Assembly (NCBI GenBank): GCA_050952065.1
Contig: JBMNKF010000007.1
Coordinates: forward strand, 310,001 to 374,000
Direction of reading: 5' to 3'
Length of the DNA: 64,000 nt
Source: JAXGZG01 sp050952065
Lineage (GTDB): Bacteria; Bacillota; Sulfobacillia; Fermentithermobacillales; Fermentithermobacillaceae
The translations under genes were made by a program, and so were the position numbers. Below the pieces are notes generated by a model. That model saw only the letters and a program-made list of their open reading frames with translations. It made no database searches and was not told the DNA's origin. Below are positions 17,039-24,827 of the stretch, piece after piece; position 1 is the first letter of the stretch, and every line of letters begins with the position of its first letter.

Positions 17039-17734
17039 ATGAACAACACTGATAAACAGCGGGAACGCTCTAGGCGACTCTACGCTTGGGACAAAAAGAG
17101 ACGGGAAAAGAATCGTTACATAGCGGGCGTGGACGAGGTCGGACGCGGACCTATGGCGGGCCCCGTAGTGGCCGCCGCAGTGATCCTGCCTGCACAACCT
17201 GAGATCTTGGGCATTGACGACAGCAAGAAGCTGTCCCCCCAAAAAAGAGAGGCGTTGTTCGACCTCATACTGGAGACTTGTTTGGCGTTTGGCATAGGGA
17301 TCCGATCCAACAAGTTCATTGACGAAAAAGGAATTGTCATTGCCACTCATTCGGCGATGCGTACGGCAGTTGCCATGCTGTCATTGAAGGGATATACCCC
17401 GGGTCTGGTGATAGTAGACGGATACCCAGTGGAACACTTGGGCGTACCGCAAGAAGCGGTGGTTAAGGCCGACTCCCAGTCAGCATCGGTAGCGGCGGCT
17501 TCTATTGTTGCCAAGGTCACCCGCGATAGGATCATGAGAGACTATGATAGCATCTATCCGGAGTACGGTTTTGCCAGCCACAAGGGTTACTACACACGCT
17601 CACACCGGCAGGCCCTTTTGAGCCTTGGTCCCTCGCCCATTCACCGGCGCTCGTTCCAGCCCGTATCAAGGGAACTCGACGGCACCTTTGGTGATGTGAA
17701 TCGCCACCTTTTCGACGGGGAAAACGGAGGGTGA
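17039..17734 (+). CDS. rnhB: Ribonuclease HII
   Basis: RNase HII removes single ribonucleotides from DNA. The active-site Asp-Glu is in IAGVDEVGRGPMAGPVV, later acidic residues in VIVDGYP and KADSQSASVAAASIVAKV. The 231-residue length is usual, with an N-terminal basic extension (residues 1-25). GGAGG precedes the ATG. The last 69 nt overlap the 3' end of yraN on the opposite strand, an unusually long convergent overlap. Confidence 0.95.
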   Translation: MNNTDKQRERSRRLYAWDKKRREKNRYIAGVDEVGRGPMAGPVVAAAVILPAQPEILGIDDSKKLSPQKREALFDLILETCLAFGIGIRSNKFIDEKGIVIATHSAMRTAVAMLSLKGYTPGLVIVDGYPVEHLGVPQEAVVKADSQSASVAAASIVAKVTRDRIMRDYDSIYPEYGFASHKGYYTRSHRQALLSLGPSPIHRRSFQPVSRELDGTFGDVNRHLFDGENGG

Positions 17735-18055
17735 CCCTTGGATGGAGCATATGTCCACACGCATCGGAACGCAGTCGCTTATGCCGTTTTGTGCCAGGTA
17801 ATACCCGGCGGCCAGACATATCTTACGCCTCTTACTGATGGTGACGGATTCTAGTGGCGTCACAAGCGAGTTCTTCCTTCGGTACCGGACCTCGATGAAG
17901 GCCAACACGGGTCCATCCCAGGCTATGATGTCGATCTCTCCATAGCGGGAATAGAAATTGCGGCAGATCACCGAGTAGCCTTCCTGCCCAAGGTAGACAC
18001 AAGCCCGATCTTCCATGATTTTCCCTAGAGCCTTCTTTGACATAGACGTGCTCAT
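17666..18055 (-). CDS. yraN: YraN family (UPF0102) endonuclease-like protein
   Basis: YraN proteins have a PD-(D/E)xK nuclease-like fold; the function is poorly defined, with suggested DNA-uptake or repair roles because they neighbour dprA and comM. The protein of 129 residues shows GRIMEDRA-like entry (GKIMEDRACVYL), YGEIDIIAWDG and FIEVRYR, carrying the predicted metal-binding acidic residues. It starts 4 nt after comM and converges on rnhB, overlapping its end. Confidence 0.93.
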   Translation of the reverse strand: MSTSMSKKALGKIMEDRACVYLGQEGYSVICRNFYSRYGEIDIIAWDGPVLAFIEVRYRRKNSLVTPLESVTISKRRKICLAAGYYLAQNGISDCVPMRVDICSIQGSPSVFPVEKVAIHITKGAVEFP

Positions 18056-18059
18056 ACCG

Positions 18060-19574
18060 CTATGCGGGGTCTATTTGTCGGTAGGCCAGGGCTTCTGCCA
18101 CGTGTTCTTCTTCGATCCGAGGCGACGATGATAGGTCCGCAATGGTGGCCGAGACTCTTAGTACCCTGTAGTATCCTCTGGTCGACAGGTTCATCTTGGT
18201 GTATGCGTTCAAAGCCAACCTCCTTGCATTGGATGAGAAACTTAGACGTTCTCCGATTTCTTTGGGAGTCATTTCCGCGTTTAGCGCAGTGGCCAGACCA
18301 CGAAATCTCTCCTTCTGTCTTTCCCTAGCGGCCTGTACCTTTTGTCTGACCACACAGCTTTCCTCACCCGCGTCTTCCCCCAGTTCGTGGACTTTCACCC
18401 TTCCTACCTCCAAGTGCAGATCTATGCGATCGAGTAGCGGACCGCTGACGCGGGACACGTACCGCATCCTGTCGGATTCTCTGCATGTACACTGTACGTA
18501 ATCGTCAGTATACCAACCGCATTTGCATGGATTCATGGCCGCTACCAGCATGAAGTTGCACGGGAACACATAGGTGCCTCTTGACCTGGTGATTATGGCT
18601 TGGCCTTCCTCTAGAGGCTGCCTCAACGCATTCAGGACTAACGGCGAGAATTCTGGGAGCTCATCCAAAAAAAGAACACCTCGGTGAGCGAGAGTGATTT
18701 CCCCAGGCCCGGGTGATGCCCCACCTCCTATAAGGGCCGCTGAGGTGACAGTGTGATGAGGTGCTCTAAAAGGCGGAATTCTCACAAGTCCTGAGCCCTC
18801 GGGTAGAATGCCGGCAACCCCGTGTATCCTAGTAACCGCTACCGAGTCTTCGAAAGAGAGGAGCGGAAGGATGCTTGGGATGGCTTTGGCCAACATGCTC
18901 TTCCCGCTGCCAGGGGATCCTACAAGAAGGATGTTATGCCCACCCGCGGCGGCAACCTCCAGGGCTCTCTTTGCCGCGGCTTGGCCACGGATATCTCTGA
19001 GATCGACTTGTCGTTGCTTCAAGATTTCCACAGATGCTGTCTTTTCGGGTGAACGTAGACCGGCACCTCTTATGAACTTGGCCAGATCGCCAAGGCATGT
19101 CGCCGTTAGGACGTGTATATCCTCCAAGAACGAAACCTCGCTGCCATTTTGCCAAGGCACTACCACTCCCTTCATTCCGCAGTCTCTTGCTGATAGCGCC
19201 ATGGTTAGTGCTCCTCGCACGGGTCGAAGAGAGCCGTCCAGAGCCAGTTCTCCCAGATAGCAGTACTCACATAGACGTTCATTGACAGGAATCTCGCCGG
19301 ATGCGGCCAAAATACCTAAAGCGATGGCGGCATCTAGCTGAGAGCCCTCCTTGTTTACTGCAGCTGGTGCCAAACTTACGGTGATTCGTCTAGACGGTAT
19401 GTTGAACCCCGAGTTGCGTAAAGCCGACCTTACCCTGTGTCTCGATTCTCTGAGCGCGGTATCTGCCATCCCCACCACTTCAAGACACGGCAGACCTCCG
19501 GCCACGTCTACCTCTACGATTACGGGCAGCCCCTGAATTCCAGAGATTGTCGAACCAGGTACACAAGCGAACAA
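18060..19574 (-). CDS. comM: YifB/ComM family Mg-chelatase-like AAA ATPase
   Basis: ComM homologues are hexameric helicases that promote branch migration during transformation; YifB is the general family name. The protein of about 504 residues has an N-terminal Lon-like fold domain (PVIVEVDVAGGLPCLEVVG, RRITVSLAPA), Walker A GSPGSGKSM, Walker B LFLDELPEF, a Cys-rich insert (CKCGWYTDDYVQCTC) and a C-terminal domain. The TTG start at 19574 (beginning MFACVPGS) is chosen since GGAGG lies 7 nt upstream and it matches family N-termini; an open frame extends 27 codons further. Confidence 0.93.
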   Translation of the reverse strand: MFACVPGSTISGIQGLPVIVEVDVAGGLPCLEVVGMADTALRESRHRVRSALRNSGFNIPSRRITVSLAPAAVNKEGSQLDAAIALGILAASGEIPVNERLCEYCYLGELALDGSLRPVRGALTMALSARDCGMKGVVVPWQNGSEVSFLEDIHVLTATCLGDLAKFIRGAGLRSPEKTASVEILKQRQVDLRDIRGQAAAKRALEVAAAGGHNILLVGSPGSGKSMLAKAIPSILPLLSFEDSVAVTRIHGVAGILPEGSGLVRIPPFRAPHHTVTSAALIGGGASPGPGEITLAHRGVLFLDELPEFSPLVLNALRQPLEEGQAIITRSRGTYVFPCNFMLVAAMNPCKCGWYTDDYVQCTCRESDRMRYVSRVSGPLLDRIDLHLEVGRVKVHELGEDAGEESCVVRQKVQAARERQKERFRGLATALNAEMTPKEIGERLSFSSNARRLALNAYTKMNLSTRGYYRVLRVSATIADLSSSPRIEEEHVAEALAYRQIDPA

Positions 19575-19654
19575 ACGCCACCCTCCTAGCACGACATAAT
19601 TTACCAGATTTCCCCGTATCTTGCAATGATCTTCTTGCCCCCAAAGAAGGTGCA

Positions 19655-19683
19655 TTGCGTCACAGCATCTACAATGGTAGGAT
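19655..19683 (+). promoter_or_regulatory. Candidate sigma-A promoter for the MATE gene
   Basis: TTGCGT and TAGGAT are separated by exactly 17 nt, and the -10 is preceded by TGG (extended -10). It points toward the MATE gene, about 75 nt before the GTG start, in the gap divergent from comM. Confidence 0.45.
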
Positions 19684-19758
19684 ATTTGGTATACAGAAAT
19701 ATCACCACCGTTGCCTTATCAGATAACCTGCGGCACGGATAGAGATGGGGAAAACACT

Positions 19759-21306
19759 GTGAGCATTGATGCGGAAACCACTCGACACGATGATGAGGTT
19801 CTACCAGAAGTGGGACCAGATGACCAGGGCACGGACACTTCCGAATCCGGGACCATAGAAGCGGATGGAGCTTTAGCCCTTGAAGTGCCCGGATTTGAAC
19901 CAGATACCGGGGCGCGGTCGGACGCGGAGGAGTTCAGCGCTGAAGAGGCCGAATCTCCAGAAGCTATTGCCCAAGAGAGACGCGAGCTGCGTAAGCGCAT
20001 CATCGACCTTGCGCTCCCGTCCCTGATCGAGATGACCCTTATGACCCTGGTATCCATGGCCGACATGATCATGGTTGGACGTCTGGGTCCTTGGGCTATT
20101 ACATCCGTAGGCCTCTCTAACCAGCCTATGTTCGTTTCTATGTCAGTTTTCATGTCTCTAAATGTGGGGGCTACTGCTCTGGTGGCCCGGTCGATAGGAG
20201 CCGGCAAACCAGATGAGGCTGCTAAGGCGGCAAGGCAAGCGCTGGTCATTGCGTCAGCCGCCGGGGTGCTCCTTGCCGTTCTGGGTGTCATGTTCGGTAC
20301 AAACATCCTGAAGTGGATGGGCGCGGAGTCAGATGTCATAGGCCCCGGCAGCGGTTATCTCAAGATCGTTGCGCTAGGTTTGATCTTTCAGGGAGCAGCC
20401 ATCAGTCTGTCTGCTTCCTTACGTGGTGCGGGAGATACGAGGACTCCAATGTCGGTCAACCTAGTTGCCAACGTCGTCAACGTCGTGTCCAATTACCTCT
20501 TGATCTATGGTCACTTCGGCTTCCCGCGACTAGAGGTAGCAGGGGCCGCCGTAGCCACGACTCTCTCGAGGGCGGTCGCGTGTGCCTTGATCATCCGGAA
20601 AGTCTTCGGCCAAAGAGCCCTCATCAAGATGTCTCTGCACGATTCGTTCCGACTCGATTCCGTTACAGTGGGCAGGATTTTAAAGGTAGGTTTGCCTGCC
20701 GCCGGCGAGCAGGCTGTTATGCGGGGAGGCCAGATGCTCTTTGCGAGACTAGTTTCGAGTTTTGGTACCGTAGTGTATGCAGCCCATCAGGTAGCCCTAA
20801 ACATTGAGGGGCTGTGTTTTACCCCCGGTATGTCGTTTCAGACGGCTACAACCACTCTTGTGGGGCAAAGCCTCGGAGCGAGAAAACCAAAGCGTGCGAT
20901 GCGAGTGGGTTGGGAAGCTGTGCGGATGGGAATGGCAGTCTCAGCAGTGCTCGCGACCTTTTTGTTCTTCTTCGGCAAGTATTGTGCACTACTCTACTCC
21001 GACGACCAAATGGTCATAGATCTTGCGGGCAACGCCCTCAAGATCATTGCCTTGGCGATACCTTTCATGATCGCCAACTTCATCTTGGCCGGCGGACTTC
21101 GAGGAGCAGGCGATACCCGCTGGACTCTCTACATCACCGCAATAGGCATTTGGGGTGTTAGACTGGGTGTAGCCAACCTCTTGGCCATCAAAATGGGCAT
21201 GGGACTGGTGGGCGCTTGGGTCGGCATGGCTTTGGACATGTGCACAAGGGCGTTGTTCGTAGCGTTGCGATTCAGAACTGGACATTGGACCAAGATCCGC
21301 ATCTAG
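19759..21306 (+). CDS. MATE family efflux transporter
   Basis: This is a multidrug and toxic-compound extrusion protein with about twelve membrane helices in two homologous halves, each with an SLRGAGDTRTP-like or GLRGAGDTRWT motif. MATE pumps export drugs or metabolites using Na+ or H+ gradients. An acidic, unstructured N-terminal extension of some 70 residues precedes the first helix (LALPSLIEMTLMTLVSMADM); this is longer than usual. The GTG start follows GATGGGG; a TTG at 19711 is in frame but lacks a ribosome site. Substrate unknown. Confidence 0.9.
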   Translation: MSIDAETTRHDDEVLPEVGPDDQGTDTSESGTIEADGALALEVPGFEPDTGARSDAEEFSAEEAESPEAIAQERRELRKRIIDLALPSLIEMTLMTLVSMADMIMVGRLGPWAITSVGLSNQPMFVSMSVFMSLNVGATALVARSIGAGKPDEAAKAARQALVIASAAGVLLAVLGVMFGTNILKWMGAESDVIGPGSGYLKIVALGLIFQGAAISLSASLRGAGDTRTPMSVNLVANVVNVVSNYLLIYGHFGFPRLEVAGAAVATTLSRAVACALIIRKVFGQRALIKMSLHDSFRLDSVTVGRILKVGLPAAGEQAVMRGGQMLFARLVSSFGTVVYAAHQVALNIEGLCFTPGMSFQTATTTLVGQSLGARKPKRAMRVGWEAVRMGMAVSAVLATFLFFFGKYCALLYSDDQMVIDLAGNALKIIALAIPFMIANFILAGGLRGAGDTRWTLYITAIGIWGVRLGVANLLAIKMGMGLVGAWVGMALDMCTRALFVALRFRTGHWTKIRI

Positions 21307-21329
21307 GCCGGTCTATTGAGATCGGGCAA

Positions 21330-22337
21330 CTATACAGTTCTTGCTGTTGGATCTATCAAGTTCAGTAGTCCAAGCCGCTCTTTAGCGCGTTTTAGGGTAG
21401 CCGCAGCCACTTGGTTGGCTTTTCTTGCCCCGGCTGTCAGGATATCTTTGAGCTCTTGGGAGCCAGCGAGTTCCTTATGCCTGTTCTGAATGGGCTCCAA
21501 AGTTTCGACTACTACTTGGGCCAAATCCCGCTTGAATTCCGCGTACCCCTTGCCCTCATACATTGCTTGGACTTCGGCCAAGGATTTGTTGGCGCAGTTG
21601 GCGTAGATAGTCATAAGATTGGCGATAGCAGGCTTCTCGTCGGGATCGTAAATGATCTCCCTCCCGGAATCGGTTACGGCACGCCTGATCTTCCTAACAA
21701 TAACGTCTTTCGGGTCACCGAGGGAGATGAAACCCAAGGGGTCCTGATCTGACTTGGACATTTTTCTCGACGGATCTTGAAGGGATTTAATTCTTGCCCC
21801 AGATTCTGCTATGAGCGGCTCCGGCACCTGAAAGGTGGGGCCGTAGCGGCTGTTGAAGCGTTCTGCGGCATCGCGGCACAGTTCTACATGCTGTTTCTGG
21901 TCTTCGCCTACAGGAACGTAGTCAGAGTCATAGAGAAGAATGTCCGAAGCCATCAGAGCAGGATACGTAAAGAGTCCGCCTGAGATGAACTCCTTCCCTT
22001 CGGACTTCTCTTTGAACTGAGTCATCCTGGAAAGCTCGCCGAAACTCACGGTGCATTCGATTATCCAACCGAGTTCTGTATGGCAAGAGACGTCCGACTG
22101 CACGAAGAGGGTAATCTTGGCAGGATCAAGTCCTGAGGCCAACATGTAGGCTGCCACGTCCAATACATGTGCGCGCAACTCTCCCGGATCTTGAGGCACT
22201 GTCAGAGCGTGGAGGTCCACTACGCTATAGAAGCAGTCGTACTCGTTCTGAATCTCGACAAAGTGTTTTATGGCGCCAAGGTAATTCCCCAGTGTCAGTG
22301 AACCAGTGGGTTGAACGCCGGAGAATACTCTCTTCAT
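21330..22337 (-). CDS. trpS: Tryptophanyl-tRNA synthetase
   Basis: TrpRS charges tRNA-Trp. The class I signature is present as GVQPTGSLTLGNYLG (HIGH-equivalent) and RKMSKSDQDP (KMSKS), and the 335-residue length is standard. The ATG follows GGGAGG. It has its own likely promoter and no T-box; it converges on the MATE gene with a 23-nt gap. Confidence 0.97.
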   Translation of the reverse strand: MKRVFSGVQPTGSLTLGNYLGAIKHFVEIQNEYDCFYSVVDLHALTVPQDPGELRAHVLDVAAYMLASGLDPAKITLFVQSDVSCHTELGWIIECTVSFGELSRMTQFKEKSEGKEFISGGLFTYPALMASDILLYDSDYVPVGEDQKQHVELCRDAAERFNSRYGPTFQVPEPLIAESGARIKSLQDPSRKMSKSDQDPLGFISLGDPKDVIVRKIRRAVTDSGREIIYDPDEKPAIANLMTIYANCANKSLAEVQAMYEGKGYAEFKRDLAQVVVETLEPIQNRHKELAGSQELKDILTAGARKANQVAAATLKRAKERLGLLNLIDPTARTV

Positions 22338-22378
22338 ATGCCGATTGCCTCCCGAGACGATAGAGCGGTTGTTAGTGA

Positions 22379-22407
22379 ATTATCCCATACGGGAAAGACC
22401 TTGGCAA
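22379..22407 (-). promoter_or_regulatory. Sigma-A promoter for trpS
   Basis: TTGCCA and GATAAT on the minus strand are separated by exactly 17 nt, both 5/6 to consensus, with TGG before the -10. The start codon is about 40 nt downstream. The rest of the gap up to 22658 holds only a possible small forward gene. Confidence 0.6.
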
Positions 22408-22467
22408 ACCAAAGGCACCCGATTTGGGGGAAGAATGAAACATGGCGGTTCAGCCAACTAATATATC

Positions 22468-22641
22468 GTGCATATCGCGGGGATATTATTCACTCTTTGG
22501 GCAGGTTTCTACACTCTGGCCTGGGCCCGAATCATGTGGAGAATCGGCAACAAAGCCGGTGTCTTCTGGCTGGTGTTGCTCGCCATCATGTCCACAGGCG
22601 TCAGCCTTTGGTATTTTGGCAGACACAGCTTCTATCCTTGA
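22468..22641 (+). CDS. Possible small two-helix membrane protein (57 aa)
   Basis: A forward open frame starting at GTG encodes 57 residues with two clear hydrophobic helices (about 3-24, with GILFTLWAGFYTLAWARIMW, and 32-50, with VFWLVLLAIMSTGVSLWYFG) separated by the basic turn RIGNKAG. A TAA lies three codons before the GTG, and no strong ribosome site precedes it. The hydrophobic pattern and the otherwise empty 320-nt gap support a real gene; the poor start argues against it. No family is recognised. Confidence 0.42.
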   Translation: MHIAGILFTLWAGFYTLAWARIMWRIGNKAGVFWLVLLAIMSTGVSLWYFGRHSFYP

Positions 22642-22658
22642 GTCTCTCAATGAGTCTA

Positions 22659-23351
22659 TCAATCAGATTGGGCCAAGGCATGGACAGGACCGGCTGCCTC
22701 GTAGCCTGCCCCGGGTAGAGCGTTAATCGCCAGCAATGCCGCTTTTGTGCGGTCGGTAACGCCAATCTTCTTGAAGATGTTGTAGAGGTGATTCTTTACC
22801 GTCTTTTCACTTATGAAAAGCGACTGGGCTATGACACGATTTGCCATTCCTCTGGCCACGAGCTTCAACACTTCCATCTCCCTGTCACTTAGCAAGCCCA
22901 ATTTACGCGCAGAGAGAGAAGGAAGCGCTCTGTCGAGGTTCTGGGACTTGAAACTCTCGCTTCTCCTGACCACTCTAGATGACAAATACAGGTCACCCCT
23001 AACGGCCGCGCCCAGGGAGCTCAAAACCTGATCTTTTGTTGAGTCTTCGTCCAGAATCGCCGAGATCCCCATGCGGTGTCCGTAAACCACATCAGAGATT
23101 CCGGAGTTGTTCACAACGAGAACCAATCTGGCACCGGGATACTTCTTTCTAACCGTGATGAGGCTTTGGCTGAGGGATGTGCGATTGACGCCTGCCTGAA
23201 CATAGACTACATCAAATGGTCCGTGGCTGAATTGCTGGTTGAGATCCCCTAGTTCGACGTAAGACGCTTTGACAGACCGTTCTCTTGATAGAATGCTTCG
23301 AATCGTCCGTTGCCAATCTGGGTTTGTGAATGCTACTAGTACTCTTACCAT
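22659..23351 (-). CDS. LuxR/NarL-type response regulator with degenerate receiver
   Basis: The C-terminal half (about residues 160-225) is a LuxR-type helix-turn-helix: LLSDREMEVLKLVARG then FISEKTVKNHLYNIFKKIGV. The N-terminal half resembles a receiver fold but lacks the acidic pair near residue 10 (VAFTNPDW) and has Gln where the phospho-Asp should be (FDVVYVQAG). It is probably not regulated by phosphorylation, and no histidine kinase is adjacent. The ATG at 23351 has GGAGG upstream; a longer frame exists. Targets unknown. Confidence 0.85.
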   Translation of the reverse strand: MVRVLVAFTNPDWQRTIRSILSRERSVKASYVELGDLNQQFSHGPFDVVYVQAGVNRTSLSQSLITVRKKYPGARLVLVVNNSGISDVVYGHRMGISAILDEDSTKDQVLSSLGAAVRGDLYLSSRVVRRSESFKSQNLDRALPSLSARKLGLLSDREMEVLKLVARGMANRVIAQSLFISEKTVKNHLYNIFKKIGVTDRTKAALLAINALPGAGYEAAGPVHALAQSD

Positions 23352-23429
23352 TGATCCCGCCTCCGTGGAGCAACGTCTCATATCTATCATCGGAATAAGG
23401 GATGGATGTTTAGAGGTATTTCGACATGA

Positions 23430-23969
23430 TTAGCTCTTAGGGTAGATTCTGCGAAGCACGGCCTTCTCTAGAAGTCTCATGAATCGGGTTCCCAAGAATT
23501 CGCGGTTGCCAATGCGTTCCACCAACACTGTAGTGGCCCCTATCAGATTGCCTCCCAGAACGTCGGTAAATATCTGGTCGCCCACAACGCAGGTTTCGGG
23601 AGGCGTTGACCCGACTGCATCCATGGCCTTTCTAAAAAAGCGTTGTATCGGCTTGCGAGCGCCGATTACCAGTTCCGTCTTTAGGGCCTCAGACATTCTC
23701 TGGATTGTTGGAGATGGACGCGCATTGGTCAGGATTACTGTCCTAAACCCGGCCGAATGAAGAGTCTTAAACCACTCTGACAAGTCGTCAGCCACCCTAT
23801 AGTCTCTCCATGGAACCAAGGTATTGTCCAAATCTGTGACTATGGCACGAATCGACTTTTGGGAGAGCCAGTCCAGGGGAAGGTCATACACCGTTGCTAT
23901 ACGGAGAGAAGGTGTAAGGAGCCGCATAGGCCCTCTTCCCTGCAGTTCTTGGACTCTGGATGCCGGCAT
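23430..23969 (-). CDS. yqeG: YqeG family HAD-IIIA phosphatase
   Basis: The protein has HAD motif I as IVTDLDNTLVPW, motif II TVILTNAR, and a motif III/IV region ARKPIQRFFRKAM with VVGDQIFTDVLGGN, all metal- or phosphate-binding. YqeG proteins are small HAD phosphatases conserved in Bacillota, some acting on phosphatidylglycerophosphate. The ATG at 23969 follows GGGGGG; another ATG at 23927 with a GAGG site is possible. It lies between sigK and the LuxR-type gene on the same strand. Confidence 0.9.
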   Translation of the reverse strand: MPASRVQELQGRGPMRLLTPSLRIATVYDLPLDWLSQKSIRAIVTDLDNTLVPWRDYRVADDLSEWFKTLHSAGFRTVILTNARPSPTIQRMSEALKTELVIGARKPIQRFFRKAMDAVGSTPPETCVVGDQIFTDVLGGNLIGATTVLVERIGNREFLGTRFMRLLEKAVLRRIYPKS

Positions 23970-24073
23970 ATAGGAGCGCCCCCCTTCTCTGGCAATAGTA
24001 TTGTACCAGAGAAGGGATCTGCTGAGACTTGTCACGTTGGGTCCGACAAGGTGAAGGTCGAGAGATCAGTCGG

Positions 24074-24775
24074 TCACTGAACGGATGGTTCGCATGCCTT
24101 GGAAAGCTTGGCTAGTGCCCTCTTCTCTATTCTTGAGACATATGAACGGGAAATGCCCAAGAGTCTGGCGATTTCCCTCTGGGTTTTCTGAGGCCTGCCA
24201 TAAAGGCCATACCGGAACTCCAATACTTCCCGTTCTTTGTCGTCGAGCACAGCGAGTCTTGAAAGAACACCCTCGACTTGGACTTTGGCAGTGACTACTT
24301 CAGCCACATCAGGTTCCTGTGTCTTCAGGATATGGAAATATGACACTTCGCCGTCATCGGACACTGGATTTAGGGGATCGAACAGATGGAGTTCGTTCTT
24401 GTCGTTGCGGGTGGCTCGCAAATGCATCAGTATCTCGTTTTCAATGCATCTGGAGGCGTAGGTTGCCAAGCGAGTGCCCTTATCATCTTGATATGTGTTG
24501 ATGGCTTTCAGGAGCCCGATACTGCCGATGGATATTAAGTCCTCGATTTCCTGGGGGTGAGGGTCGAACTTCTTGACTATGTGAGCCACAAGACGAAGGT
24601 TGTGCTCCACCAAAGTGTTTCGTTTTTCCATATCGCCGTGCTTTAGCGCCTGAAGGCATGATCTCTCCTCTTCTTCCGAAAGCGGCAACGGGAAATGGTT
24701 ACCGGCGATATACCCAAGACATATCTCAAGGATGCGCAGAAAAGTCGAGGCTAGTCCAGACAACACATTTGTCAC
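24074..24775 (-). CDS. sigK: RNA polymerase sporulation sigma factor SigK
   Basis: SigK directs late mother-cell genes, including coat genes. The 233 residues are uninterrupted: a hydrophobic N-terminal pro-sequence of about 20-25 residues (VLSGLASTFLRILEICLGYI), LPLSEEEE, then region 2 (VEHNLRLVAHIVKKF, EDLISIGSIGLLKAI, YASRCIENEILMHLR) and region 4 (EIARLLGISRSYVSRIEKRA). Unlike Bacillus subtilis there is no skin-type element, so activation must be by pro-sequence processing alone. The GTG start follows GGGGGG. Confidence 0.95.
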   Translation of the reverse strand: MTNVLSGLASTFLRILEICLGYIAGNHFPLPLSEEEERSCLQALKHGDMEKRNTLVEHNLRLVAHIVKKFDPHPQEIEDLISIGSIGLLKAINTYQDDKGTRLATYASRCIENEILMHLRATRNDKNELHLFDPLNPVSDDGEVSYFHILKTQEPDVAEVVTAKVQVEGVLSRLAVLDDKEREVLEFRYGLYGRPQKTQREIARLLGISRSYVSRIEKRALAKLSKACEPSVQ

Positions 24776-24827
24776 GCTCGAAGCCCCCCGGAATACGGTC
24801 GTGAGGTCCCTTAGGGGACCCTATACC

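Noticed and set aside
24805..24820. GGTCCC-TTAG-GGGACC palindrome between the inactive PBP gene and sigK
   Set aside because: The stem is only 6 bp with no T-run; it could be an operator but there is no evidence.
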